From: UKL13-2 sp043773745
GTDB lineage: Bacteria > Pseudomonadota > Gammaproteobacteria > Burkholderiales > Usitatibacteraceae
Length of the DNA stretch: 64,000 nt
Direction: 5' to 3'
Assembly (NCBI GenBank): GCA_043773745.1
Contig: JAYVEV010000132.1
Location: 5,544-69,543 of the forward strand
The position numbers and the translations under genes were made by a program. How positions within the stretch are numbered: position 1 is the stretch's first letter; every line of letters begins with the position of its first letter. The notes under the pieces are model-generated. The model saw nothing but the letters and a program-made list of their open reading frames with translations, did no database searches and had not been told where the DNA came from. Below are positions 43,030 through 51,830 of this stretch, in pieces.

Positions 43030-43118
43030 GGCACCCAATCACCCCCCTTCAGACGAGGCTCCCCAAGCATTTATGCCTGCGAACCCTCGTCAAATGGCGA
43101 GTTTGCCCTTTTTATGCC
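43030..43118 (-). ncRNA. Candidate structured leader RNA before the giant surface-protein gene
   Basis: In the 150-bp gap between the FecR-type gene and the giant gene, the minus-strand RNA has a possible closing stem (43114-43118 with 43030-43034), a GGGCAAAC box (43101-43108), a CUCG/CGAG hairpin, a GCAUAAAUGC hairpin (43067-43076), and a 7-bp pairing of GACGAGG with CCUCGUC (43085-43091 with 43052-43058). The 7-bp stem and the CUCG/CGAG hairpin share bases and exclude each other. The GGGCAAAC box recalls the c-di-GMP-I (GEMM) class, but the rest of that consensus is not matched. Confidence 0.3.
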
Positions 43119-43129
43119 GGGGCTCGCGC

Positions 43130-45484
43130 CTATCCGCCTCGCCGACGCAGCGCCACTGCGCCTGAAATACTGCTATTCAGGTTGTACATGAGGCCGGCAC
43201 CACGTCCGGTCGCGCCCGTAAAGAAACCATCGATGCTGCCGGTGAAACGTGTTTGCGTGCAACTCGGGGCGCAGGTGATATTGAGCGCCACGGGGGTTGG
43301 CAGGCCGGGCACGATGGCACCACCGGTGTTGACCGCGAAGGTCATATCACGGTAGATCGGCACACCGTTGGCCGAGGCATTCCAGGTTTGCCCGGCGATG
43401 GTGAAATTGACGCTGGTATCAACCGTGCGCGTGCTGAAATTGGCATTCAGCGTGGCGCTGTTCAGATTACCGACATTGCCTTGAAAATCGGTGGGATGGG
43501 TCGAGCCGACTACGTCATACGACGCACTACCAGTTAGCGGCAGTGTCGTGGGCACCGATTGAGCGGCACTGAAGATGTAATGCTGGCTGCGTCCTGCTAG
43601 CCCAGTCTCTACACCGCCAATCGTTGCGCTGGCACCGGACCAGCGACCCCACGAAAGCCCGGTCGTGGCATCCACACCGGTATCAAATGCTTGGGATGTA
43701 CCTATCGCATAATTGGTGCGGCCATTGATGGTTCCATCGCCGCGCGCATACGGCGCAACGAACGAGATGGCGCGACCATTAGCATCGATATTTACTTCCT
43801 CGGCTCGATTAATGGTGGCATAGGTTTGCGAATAGCTCGACTGGGAAAGTGAGCTGGTCGAGTCGGAAATCAAACCATAGCGAAATGGAGCAGCCGTATT
43901 TTGTGCGGGGCCGCGAAACGCCAGCACACCGCTGACCGATTGCACATTGGTTGCGGCACTACTGTCGACAAAGCCATAACCCAGAATCACGCCATTCAGC
44001 CTGCTGCCGACAAAGCTGCCCTCAATTTGTCCGAAAATATTGAAATTATTGTTGGAGTTTTGATTGGTCGTATTGTTGGTAACGGTAAGGCCAAATCCGG
44101 TGAACGTAAAAAAGCTGTTGAGTGAAAACGGCACGTTCGTCGCCTGCAGCGTGTAATTGTTGGCGCCCGCCGAGGTGGGCATTGACAATGCAATAGTGGC
44201 GTTGAGCAAGCGCTGCGTGAAATTCACACTAAGCAATGTTGAGGTGATGGCACCAGCAGCGCCAGACTGGTTAGTCGGGGCGGTGCCGCCCACTTGGGTG
44301 TAGATCACCGTGCCGGTGAGGACATCTGACAAATAGGGCGGATAGCCGGAACTGCCATAAATGAAATGGGTGCTGCCGCCAGCGAGCGAGCCGAAACCCA
44401 GAGCCTCGCTGCTGGACGGCGCATTCCAACGGCCGAGCGTAATCGAAGAATTGTCACCCAGGTCGATGGTGCTGGCATTGGCAATCATACCGCCAACAAT
44501 AACGGCGGACGTGTTTGCACCGCCCGGCGCAGCGGTAAAGCTACGTAAATTGCCATTTTCCAATGTGATGCCGCTTGGCAACGCCTGACCGCTATAGGTA
44601 TTGCCAGCGCCTGCCAATACGATATCGCGCAAACCGGAAGGATCCGGCGCCGCCAGAGTCTGTGTATTGATGATGTTAGTACCTGCGGTGGTGCCACCGC
44701 TCGTGCTGCCGGTGCCGGTAGTCGGTGTATTTGTATTGGTCGGCACAATTGACGGCGGCGGTGTGGTGGTGCCGGTAGATTGAACTGCAACCTGCGCCGG
44801 CGTTTCCTTGCCCACCATCGTATTGGAAGCGGACAAAATTTGTGGTGGCGTGGGGATTTTTTCGGGAGGCCGTCCCAGCTCAATTTTGACCGTGTCATTC
44901 GGGAAGCTGATGAACGGCGCAAAGTTACTCCCGAGGCTGGTAATAATATGACTGCCCTCAATGGTGTGATTGATGGTCACCACCTTGCCGTCTTCTTCCT
45001 CGTGCGAAAGAATGTTGCCGGAGCCGCGAATACCGACGGTGGCAACTCGGGTTTTCATCAGGTACTTGTCGCGATTGGCGCCACTCAAAAGTCCGGTGAA
45101 GGTGCGCATGGTGCCACGCAATAATGACAGGATGGCACCGTCCTGATCGCTCGCTGTTTTTTGATAGCGTTCAATCTTAAGCTGCGAATTTGAGCGCAAT
45201 GATAATTTGGCCAGATCGATCATTGATAGCTGTGCCATACCGTCCGCACCCGCGATAATGACATCGCCCGGGTTCACTTCCATGCCACGGATGGCGGGTT
45301 TACGGCTTTCGCCACTTTGAATTTGCACATTGCCCGCCACGTAGGTGAACTGACCGCTCGCCGCAATCGCCTGAATGGACAGCGAGCTGACAAGCGCCCC
45401 GAGGGCAGCGACAAGATAATGACGGAACGAAGTGTCCGCCGTCGTTTGCAGAATTGCGGTTGTTGTGGACAAGTTCTTGATCAT
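43130..45484 (-). CDS. FecR-domain protein with two tandem TbpB-like beta-barrel modules; probable type XI secretion cargo
   Basis: A 784-residue exported protein (signal-like segment 22-42). Residues ~45-185 form a FecR domain (YVAGNVQIQSGES, ATVGIRGSGNILSHEEEDGK). A Pro/Thr/Gly-rich linker runs to about 275. Then two homologous units follow: residues ~349-525 and ~611-781, each beginning GRWN/GRWSG, continuing with HFIYG/HYIF and LTGTVIY/LTGSASY, and ending in an xSVSGVLAFRG / SISGAVALRR strand. This resembles the C-terminal barrel of TbpB-like, Slam-dependent cargo. No lipobox is apparent. The gene for a Slam-like translocon ends 17 nt upstream. Confidence 0.75.
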   Translation of the reverse strand: MIKNLSTTTAILQTTADTSFRHYLVAALGALVSSLSIQAIAASGQFTYVAGNVQIQSGESRKPAIRGMEVNPGDVIIAGADGMAQLSMIDLAKLSLRSNSQLKIERYQKTASDQDGAILSLLRGTMRTFTGLLSGANRDKYLMKTRVATVGIRGSGNILSHEEEDGKVVTINHTIEGSHIITSLGSNFAPFISFPNDTVKIELGRPPEKIPTPPQILSASNTMVGKETPAQVAVQSTGTTTPPPSIVPTNTNTPTTGTGSTSGGTTAGTNIINTQTLAAPDPSGLRDIVLAGAGNTYSGQALPSGITLENGNLRSFTAAPGGANTSAVIVGGMIANASTIDLGDNSSITLGRWNAPSSSEALGFGSLAGGSTHFIYGSSGYPPYLSDVLTGTVIYTQVGGTAPTNQSGAAGAITSTLLSVNFTQRLLNATIALSMPTSAGANNYTLQATNVPFSLNSFFTFTGFGLTVTNNTTNQNSNNNFNIFGQIEGSFVGSRLNGVILGYGFVDSSAATNVQSVSGVLAFRGPAQNTAAPFRYGLISDSTSSLSQSSYSQTYATINRAEEVNIDANGRAISFVAPYARGDGTINGRTNYAIGTSQAFDTGVDATTGLSWGRWSGASATIGGVETGLAGRSQHYIFSAAQSVPTTLPLTGSASYDVVGSTHPTDFQGNVGNLNSATLNANFSTRTVDTSVNFTIAGQTWNASANGVPIYRDMTFAVNTGGAIVPGLPTPVALNITCAPSCTQTRFTGSIDGFFTGATGRGAGLMYNLNSSISGAVALRRRGG
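43142..43654 (-). repeat. Second copy of the TbpB-like module
   Basis: Encodes residues ~611-781 of the FecR-type protein. The order of segments (GRWSG, HYIFS, LTGSASYDVVG, NANFSTRTVD, GFFTGATGRGAGLMY, SISGAVALR) parallels the first copy at 43910-44440. Confidence 0.6.
43910..44440 (-). repeat. First copy of the TbpB-like module
   Basis: Encodes residues ~349-525. Matching segments are GRWNAP, THFIYGSSG, LTGTVIYTQVGG, SVNFTQRLLN, GSFVGSRLNGVILGY and VQSVSGVLAFR. It has a longer Asn-rich insert (TNNTTNQNSNNNFN) than the second copy. Confidence 0.6.
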
Positions 45485-45501
45485 GGTCTTGGTCCCAGAA
45501 A

Positions 45502-46896
45502 TTACATAAAGTCGCAGCGGATGGTCGACGACACTTCGTGACGCGTATAATCATAAATAGCAATATTGGAATCGTTGCGCGAAGCAGCCCACTGGCCACG
45601 CATGCTGCAGCGATCCTGGAAGCGCCAATTAACGCCCAGAGTCAAATCAGTCAGGCGGTCGCGGCCCAGCGCAACCGTGGTCGAGCGCGCAAAGGCGCTA
45701 TCATCCCGGCGTTGGGCATGACCCAGCGTGCTAAACAGCGACAAGCGATCAGAGAGATTGTATTGTCCATAGACGCGAACACCCGCGGTTTTCTTGGATT
45801 TATCGGTGAGTCCGTCGGCTAGCTTGTGCTTGGCGGTATCCCGGCTGTAAAAGCCGGAAAGTTGCAGTAGCGGGGTGCCCGTTCCGGCAAACGTGGTCAA
45901 CCAGCCCGCAGATGCCATGACGGAATCAAAATCCTCGGTCGGGTTTTTTAGGAACTTGGTTTGCCCGGCGTTCAGGCCCATGCTGAGTTGGTTGGCCGCA
46001 TTCATGTTAATCCGCCATTCAGCGCCGCCGTTAGCGTTGCTACGGTCATTGGTCGGTTTAGGGGCGCCGGGGGCGTCGCCCTCTTGGGCATATCGGTTGA
46101 AAGCGGCATGCAAACGCAGTTGTTGGCTGCCACTATCCCAAATCGCGCCGGCCCGCGCATCACCGGAATAGGAATTGAATTCCGCCTGCTTACGATACCC
46201 GCGGGCACGCAGCTCGCCACCAGCATAGCCGCTCCATTTTTCGGAAATGGGCGTAATAAAATCGGCGCCGACTGCCGCACCCAGATAGGGCGCTTTGCGT
46301 TTGATTGAATTGCCAGTAGGGTTAACGCCGACTAAATTGAATGACTGCTGTACCGCCGCGCTGAAATCGGTCGGCACCCCGGTGAGATTGCTATCGTAGC
46401 CAAGCGCCATCTCGCCCCATGCATTGAAAATACGTCGGGAGGCTTTGCGTCGCTCGGCAATAACATTTAGATATTTATCAATCGCGCCAAGGGCGGCAGC
46501 AGGCGGGTTTGATGCTTTCAGCTTGCGAAATGTACCTTCGGCCAGATCAAGTGAACCGGCGTTGAAATAGGCGCGAGCCAAATCCAGCTGTGCACCGGCA
46601 TTGCGCGGCTCGACAGCCAATACGCGCTCAAAGGCAATAATGGCGTCATCGATTTTGCCGCTATCAAGCGCCGCCACGCCCAGCAGATAGTCATATTCGG
46701 GATTGCCCGCGAGTTTGTCCTGCTCGGCGACCAGCAACATATAGGCCTGCTTGGCATTCTGTGCCGTAATCAAGCGGCGCGCTTCGTCATACAAAGCAGG
46801 ATTAGCAGCGGCATTTAAATGCGTCAGCAATGAGACTAACGCAACGGCAATGATGGTTGCAGCGCTGGATTGGAACGATATTTTTGTTGGTCTCAT
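45502..46896 (-). CDS. TPR plus beta-barrel outer-membrane protein, Slam/DUF560-like (type XI secretion)
   Basis: A 464-residue protein with a signal peptide (ATIIAVALVSLLTHLNAAAN), a TPR-like helical region at ~34-130 (YDYLLGVAALDSGKIDDAII, LDLARAYFNAGSLDLAEGTF), and a C-terminal beta-barrel from ~157 made of alternating aromatic strands (EMALGYDSNLTGVPTDFSAA, YLGAAVGADFITPI, FSTLGHAQRRDDSAFARS). This is the architecture of Slam-type translocons, which move TbpB-like cargo to the cell surface. The barrel ends IRCDFM, a Met after the usual final Phe. The cargo-like FecR gene follows after 17 nt in the same operon. Confidence 0.78.
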   Translation of the reverse strand: MRPTKISFQSSAATIIAVALVSLLTHLNAAANPALYDEARRLITAQNAKQAYMLLVAEQDKLAGNPEYDYLLGVAALDSGKIDDAIIAFERVLAVEPRNAGAQLDLARAYFNAGSLDLAEGTFRKLKASNPPAAALGAIDKYLNVIAERRKASRRIFNAWGEMALGYDSNLTGVPTDFSAAVQQSFNLVGVNPTGNSIKRKAPYLGAAVGADFITPISEKWSGYAGGELRARGYRKQAEFNSYSGDARAGAIWDSGSQQLRLHAAFNRYAQEGDAPGAPKPTNDRSNANGGAEWRINMNAANQLSMGLNAGQTKFLKNPTEDFDSVMASAGWLTTFAGTGTPLLQLSGFYSRDTAKHKLADGLTDKSKKTAGVRVYGQYNLSDRLSLFSTLGHAQRRDDSAFARSTTVALGRDRLTDLTLGVNWRFQDRCSMRGQWAASRNDSNIAIYDYTRHEVSSTIRCDFM

Positions 46897-47362
46897 GGAA
46901 GTTCCATTTTTTTGATCATCACGCAGACTCCACCCCCCCAGCTGCGCTACTCATTTACCTGCTTGGTCTGAACACATTACCCTTATTACAAACCAAACAG
47001 TGGATGCTATGCCCACTGATGCTGGAAGTAAACATCCGAATCAGTCAGAAACTGTCCGCGACACCCCTCATTCAGGGTATATTTTTTTGCTGCACGAGTA
47101 CCCCAACCCGTACTGACGGCTTGCTGGCTTAAGGAATCACAAAGCATCACAACAAGCTCTCTTTAGCAATAACCGCCACAGAGACAATGGCATGCGCGAA
47201 CGAGGGCGCGGGTATTGGACGACTAATAGGCTCATACCGTTGACTTCAATCCCCCGCTTGTGCAGACTCATTGACCTAGCAGTATGCGCCTTGCTTAACC
47301 AGCTGGCGCATTAGTGATTACCGCAAAATACCTTACGTGCGGTTGAACATTCGGAGTTATTC
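46897..47362. promoter_or_regulatory. 466-bp divergent spacer between the secretion locus and the peptide-uptake locus
   Basis: No convincing gene was found. It must carry the promoters of both divergent units. A perfect 7-bp inverted repeat (ATGCGCC at 47284-47290, GGCGCAT at 47305-47311) lies 52 bp before the binding-protein start and could be an operator. A weak ACCC/AGGGT stem followed by a run of seven T (about 47064-47089) could terminate rightward readthrough. Confidence 0.4.
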
Positions 47363-48973
47363 ATGAAATTCGTTTCATCTATTAAATGCGATGCCTTGAT
47401 ATGGCGTATCGGTGGCCTCACTTGTGCCTTCGCATTTTCAATTTGGATATCACCATCGACTGCCGATGCCAAAACGCTGCGCTGGGCCAGTAGGGGCGAT
47501 GTATTCACGATGGACCCGCACTCGCAAAACAATGGTCTCACCAACGATATGTCTGACCATATTTATGAGCCGTTAGTCACCCGTGGCAAAACCATGGCGG
47601 TGGAACCCGCGCTGGCCGTCTCATGGTCACAAATCAATCCCAACACCATGCGCTTCAAGCTGCGCGATAAAGTCGTGTTTCATGATGGCGCCGCGTTCAC
47701 GGCGGACGATGTGGTGTTCTCGATCAGCCGCGCGCTTGAGAAAACCTCGGATTTTTCGGCCTATATGCAGGGCATCAAGGAAGCTCGAAAAATAGACGCC
47801 CTGACGGTTGATATCATCACTGACGGACCAACACCAACACTGCTTGACCAATTGACCGAAGTCCGACTCATGAATAAAGCCTGGGCGTTCAAATTCAAAG
47901 CGCAGCGCCCGCAAGACTACAAAAACAAGGAAGAAACCTATACGGCGCGTCACGCCAATGGTACCGGACCGTTCGCCCTGAAAAGCCGGGAGCCCGATGT
48001 AAAAACTGTCCTAGTTGCCAACCCGAAATGGTGGGGGAAGATTGATCCGTCTGTCACGGAAGTGGTGTACACCCCAATCAAATCGGATGCCACCCGTATC
48101 TCCGCCCTGATTTCGGGCGAGCTTGACTTCGTCTTAGACCCGCCGGTGCAAGACCTCGCGAAGCTAAAAGAAAACAAAGCCATCAAAATTTTAGAAGGCA
48201 ACGAAAACCGTACCCTTTTCCTCAACATGGACCAAGGCCGCGATGAATTGCTGTACGGATCAAAAGGCAAAAATCCATTCAAAGATGTGCGCGTTCGCCA
48301 GGCAATGCTACTGGCAATAGACATTAACGCCATCCATAAAACTGTGATGCGGGGACTGTCGCTACCCACCATGTCGATGATTGCACCGCAGGTACGTGGC
48401 TACACCAAGGAGATTGAAAACCGGCCGGCAGTCGATATTGCAAAAGCAAAGAAACTAATGGCCAGTGCGGGTTTTGCCAATGGTTTTGATGTCACCTTTG
48501 ATTGCCCCAACGATCGCTACATAAATGATATTCAGATTTGCACGGCCATCACCGGCATGCTCGCCAAAATTGATATCCGCGCAAAATTAAACGCCATGCC
48601 GGTCACGCTGTATTTGCCCAAATTGCAAAAAGGCGACACCAGCATGTATTTATTGGGTTGGGGAGTGCCTACCTTTGACGCACTGTATACCCTGCAATCC
48701 ATTTTACGCACCCATACTGCCGGTAGCGACGGCAACTGGAATTTTTCGGGCTACTCCAACCCCAGGGTGGATGCCATTATCGAAAAACTCAAAACTGAAA
48801 TTGATTTCAAGAAGCGGGCAGAATTGACCAAAGAAGCACTATTACTAGACCAAGCTGATGTCGGCCACATACCGCTGCATCATCAGGTGATTCCGTGGGC
48901 GATGCGCAGCAATATCACCGTGATTCACCGCGCCGACAACCGTATGCATGCCAAATGGGCGATTATTAAATGA
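47363..48973 (+). CDS. ABC-type peptide substrate-binding protein (first of tandem pair)
   Basis: A 536-residue SBP_bac_5 protein with a signal peptide (RIGGLTCAFAFSIWISPSTA). The fold signature appears as TLRWASRGDVFTMDPHSQNN, AFTADDVVFSISRALEKTS and NGTGPFALKSREPDVKTVLV. It is the closest relative in the window of the orphan binding protein at 25680-27290. It is separated from the second binding protein by a terminator-like hairpin, so this gene is probably expressed at a level different from that of the transporter genes. Confidence 0.9.
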   Translation: MKFVSSIKCDALIWRIGGLTCAFAFSIWISPSTADAKTLRWASRGDVFTMDPHSQNNGLTNDMSDHIYEPLVTRGKTMAVEPALAVSWSQINPNTMRFKLRDKVVFHDGAAFTADDVVFSISRALEKTSDFSAYMQGIKEARKIDALTVDIITDGPTPTLLDQLTEVRLMNKAWAFKFKAQRPQDYKNKEETYTARHANGTGPFALKSREPDVKTVLVANPKWWGKIDPSVTEVVYTPIKSDATRISALISGELDFVLDPPVQDLAKLKENKAIKILEGNENRTLFLNMDQGRDELLYGSKGKNPFKDVRVRQAMLLAIDINAIHKTVMRGLSLPTMSMIAPQVRGYTKEIENRPAVDIAKAKKLMASAGFANGFDVTFDCPNDRYINDIQICTAITGMLAKIDIRAKLNAMPVTLYLPKLQKGDTSMYLLGWGVPTFDALYTLQSILRTHTAGSDGNWNFSGYSNPRVDAIIEKLKTEIDFKKRAELTKEALLLDQADVGHIPLHHQVIPWAMRSNITVIHRADNRMHAKWAIIK

Positions 48974-49075
48974 TGAAATCTTTAGGTGATGCCATGGGAT
49001 GGGCCGAATGGACTGCACGGTCGGCAAGGAATAATCAAGCGCTGCTGAATTAAGACATTTCCATTACAATGCGCT

Positions 49076-49110
49076 GCCCGTCGGCTTGTTACCGGCGGGC
49101 TGTTTATTTG
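49076..49110 (+). terminator. Terminator or attenuator between the two binding-protein genes
   Basis: A 9-bp GC-rich stem (GCCCGTCGG at 49076-49084 with CCGGCGGGC at 49092-49100, one G-U pair), 7-nt loop, then TGTTTATTTG. It lies about 100 nt after the first binding-protein stop. Confidence 0.6.
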
Positions 49111-49190
49111 TGACATTTGTAACGGACGCCCCGCAGCAAGGGACTACTTTGTTGCTGCAATCAAGTTGAAATTTTTTGAATGGTGAAGTG

Positions 49191-50801
49191 ATGATGAATT
49201 TCAAAACAATGTTTTCCACCACCGTGCTGTTAATGGCGCTCACTATTTCCGCTGCCACCAATGCCGCTACCGCCGCGCCCCAAGCAAAAATATTGCGCTA
49301 TGCAAGCCAGGACGATCCGCAAACGCTGGATCCACATTCAGCCAACCTGACACCAACCAATCGTGTGATTTCGCAAATTTATGAGTCGCTCGTGGCGCGT
49401 GACAAAGACTTCAAAATTGTCCCCGGGTTGGCGCTTTGGTGGAGCGCCCCCGATAACAAAACCTGGCGTTTCAAGCTGCGCCCCAATGTGAAATTTCATG
49501 ACGGCTCGCCATTCACCGCCGATGATGTGGTGTTCTCTGTCGAGCGTACTTTGCACCCACTGTCCCAACTAAAATCATCATTACAGGGCGTGGCCAGCGC
49601 CAAAAAAATTGACACTTTTACAGTAGATTTTGTGATGAAAGAGCCCAATCCGGTGCTGTTGAATCATCTGTATCAATTTCGCGTGATGTCCAAAAGCTGG
49701 GCCACCAAGAACAACGCGGTAGCACCTCAAAATTACAAATCTAACGAGGATACATTTTCCTCGCGAAACGCCAATGGCACCGGCCCATTCATATTGAAGC
49801 TTCGCCAGCCAGATGTGAAAACCGTGCTTATCGCCAATCCCAACTGGTGGAACAACGCCAGCAAAGAAAAAGGCAATGTCACGCAGGTTGAAATGCTGCC
49901 GATCAAATCTAACGCGACGCGCGTGGCCGCGCTGCTGTCGGGCGAAATCGATTTCGTGCTTGATCCGCCCCAGCAGGACGTGGCTCGATTGAAGGCCGAT
50001 CCCAATATCAGAATTGCGGAAGGAAACGAGGCGCGCATTCAGTATTTTGCGTTTGATCAATTCCGTGATGAGTTGCTGTACAGCAACGTAAAAGGTAAAA
50101 ATCCGCTTAAAGATTTGCGCGTTCGCCAAGCGATTGGGTACGCCATTGATGTTAATGCCATCCGTCAAGTTGTGATGCGCGGCTTGTCGACCCCCACCGG
50201 CAGCATTGTGCCGCCTGGTACCCAAGGCTATTCTAAAGAGGCCGATAAGCGCTTACTGTTTGACCGCGAAAAGGCCAAGACGCTACTGGCTGAAGCAGGT
50301 TATCCCATGGGCTTTTCAATCACGCTTGATTGTGGTGCCAACCAGCCACCGGCCGATATTTGCCAAGCTGTTGCCGCCATGTTGACCCAGATTGGGATTC
50401 GCACCACACCGAATATCGTGCCGCTCGCCAATTATTTTTCGAAACTGCAGAAATTCGACACCAGTTTTTATCTATTGAGCTGGGGTGCAACCACTTTCGA
50501 TTCGTTCTATACGCTGCAAGCACTTCTGAACACCAATGCGGGCGAGCTATCAGCCAGCGGTGATTCGAATTATGGCCGCTATTCCAATCCCAAAATGGAT
50601 GAATTGATCGGCAAAATTAAGTCCGAGTTTGATATGAAAAAGCGCGACGCCTGGATTCGCGAAGCGCTGCTTCTGAACCAAAATGATATCGCCACCCTGC
50701 CGCTGCATCAACCCGTGATACCGTGGGCCATGCGCAAAAATATTGAGGCTTCCTTTGCGCCCAATAACATCGCGTATTTTTTCCGCTTCAAAATCAATTA
50801 A
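49191..50801 (+). CDS. ABC-type peptide substrate-binding protein (second of tandem pair)
   Basis: A protein of about 536 residues; starts at 49191 or the adjacent ATG at 49194 share a GGTGAAG ribosome site. The signal peptide (MFSTTVLLMALTISAATNAA) precedes the SBP_bac_5 fold: LRYASQDDPQTLDPHSANLT, FTADDVVFSVERTL and ANGTGPFILKLRQPDVKTVL. It lies directly before the permease and ATPase genes (41-nt gap to dppB) and is therefore the main binding subunit of this importer. Ligand class (dipeptide, oligopeptide, opine) cannot be told apart by eye. Confidence 0.91.
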   Translation: MMNFKTMFSTTVLLMALTISAATNAATAAPQAKILRYASQDDPQTLDPHSANLTPTNRVISQIYESLVARDKDFKIVPGLALWWSAPDNKTWRFKLRPNVKFHDGSPFTADDVVFSVERTLHPLSQLKSSLQGVASAKKIDTFTVDFVMKEPNPVLLNHLYQFRVMSKSWATKNNAVAPQNYKSNEDTFSSRNANGTGPFILKLRQPDVKTVLIANPNWWNNASKEKGNVTQVEMLPIKSNATRVAALLSGEIDFVLDPPQQDVARLKADPNIRIAEGNEARIQYFAFDQFRDELLYSNVKGKNPLKDLRVRQAIGYAIDVNAIRQVVMRGLSTPTGSIVPPGTQGYSKEADKRLLFDREKAKTLLAEAGYPMGFSITLDCGANQPPADICQAVAAMLTQIGIRTTPNIVPLANYFSKLQKFDTSFYLLSWGATTFDSFYTLQALLNTNAGELSASGDSNYGRYSNPKMDELIGKIKSEFDMKKRDAWIREALLLNQNDIATLPLHQPVIPWAMRKNIEASFAPNNIAYFFRFKIN

Positions 50802-50842
50802 GCCTCACGTTTCACTACACCCAACCGGTCAAGTTATCGCCT

Positions 50843-51829
50843 ATGCTCGCCTTCGTTATTCGCCGTTTGCTGCAAAGTGTCCTTGTGATGTTGGCCGTTG
50901 GCTTTATCGCATTCTCATTGTTCAACTTCACGGGCGACCCGGTCGCGCTGATGCTGCCGCCAGAAGCCACGCAGGCGGATCGTGAGGAGGTGCGTAAATC
51001 GCTGGGGCTGGACGAGCCTTCTTATGTGCAGTTTGCCGTGTTTGTGAAAAACGCCGTGCAAGGCAATTTCGGTATCTCACTCCGTCTGGGCCGTCCCGTT
51101 TCGCAATTGCTGGTCGAGCGCCTGCCGGCCACGCTGGAGCTGGCAATGACTGCCGCAGTGCTGGGGCTGTTGATCGGCATACCGATGGGCATTCTGACGG
51201 CGTTAAAGCGGGATATCTGGCTGTCGAAACTGTTCCTGACCGGTTCGCTGATTGGTGTGTCGCTACCCAATTTTTTAATCGGTATTTTTTTAATTCTGAT
51301 CTTTGCTGTGTGGTTGGGATGGTTACCCTCGTTTGGGCGCGGAGATGTGACCCAGATTGGTTACTGGTCAACCGGCTTCCTGACCCAATCAGGCTTGAGA
51401 GCGCTGGTGTTGCCCGCCATTACGCTAGGATTTTATCCGGTCACGCTGATCATGCGCTTGGTGCGCGCTGAAATGCTGGAAGTGCTGCGCACCGATTACA
51501 TCAAATTTGCGCGCGCCCGCGGCTTGACCAATAACGCCGTGCATTTTGGCCACGCACTTAAAAATACCCTGGTACCCGTGATCACCATCACCGGCTTGCA
51601 GCTGGGTGGTTTGATTGCCTTTGCCATTATTACTGAGACGGTATTTCAGTGGCCGGGAATGGGACTGCTGTTTATACAAGCAGTACAGTTTGCCGATATT
51701 CCGGTGATGGCTGCTTACCTGTGCTTAATCGGTTTTATTTTTGTGAGTATTAATTTGATGGTGGATATGTTGTATTACGTGGTGGATCCGCGCCTGCGTG
51801 TTGACCGTGCTGCATCAGGAGGCCATTGA
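50843..51829 (+). CDS. dppB: Peptide ABC transporter permease (DppB-type)
   Basis: A 328-residue inner-membrane subunit with six predicted helices. The N-terminus (FVIRRLLQSVLVMLAVGFIA) and the LGLDEPSYVQF region are characteristic of DppB/OppB. The EAA coupling motif appears around residues 210-230 (LEVLRTDYIKFARARGLTNN). It pairs with the DppC-type permease, which starts 1 nt after its stop. Confidence 0.93.
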   Translation: MLAFVIRRLLQSVLVMLAVGFIAFSLFNFTGDPVALMLPPEATQADREEVRKSLGLDEPSYVQFAVFVKNAVQGNFGISLRLGRPVSQLLVERLPATLELAMTAAVLGLLIGIPMGILTALKRDIWLSKLFLTGSLIGVSLPNFLIGIFLILIFAVWLGWLPSFGRGDVTQIGYWSTGFLTQSGLRALVLPAITLGFYPVTLIMRLVRAEMLEVLRTDYIKFARARGLTNNAVHFGHALKNTLVPVITITGLQLGGLIAFAIITETVFQWPGMGLLFIQAVQFADIPVMAAYLCLIGFIFVSINLMVDMLYYVVDPRLRVDRAASGGH

Positions 51830-51830
51830 T

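Noticed and set aside
43030..43118. A definite c-di-GMP-I riboswitch call
   Set aside because: Only the GGGCAAAC box matches; the conserved GACGCAAAGCC part, the GNRA tetraloop and the receptor are absent, so it is reported only as a structured-RNA candidate.
46857..47132. A 91-codon plus-strand frame in the divergent spacer before the peptide-uptake genes
   Set aside because: It overlaps the start of the barrel gene, has an unnatural mixture of hydrophobic and Pro/Thr segments, and has no ribosome site or domain.
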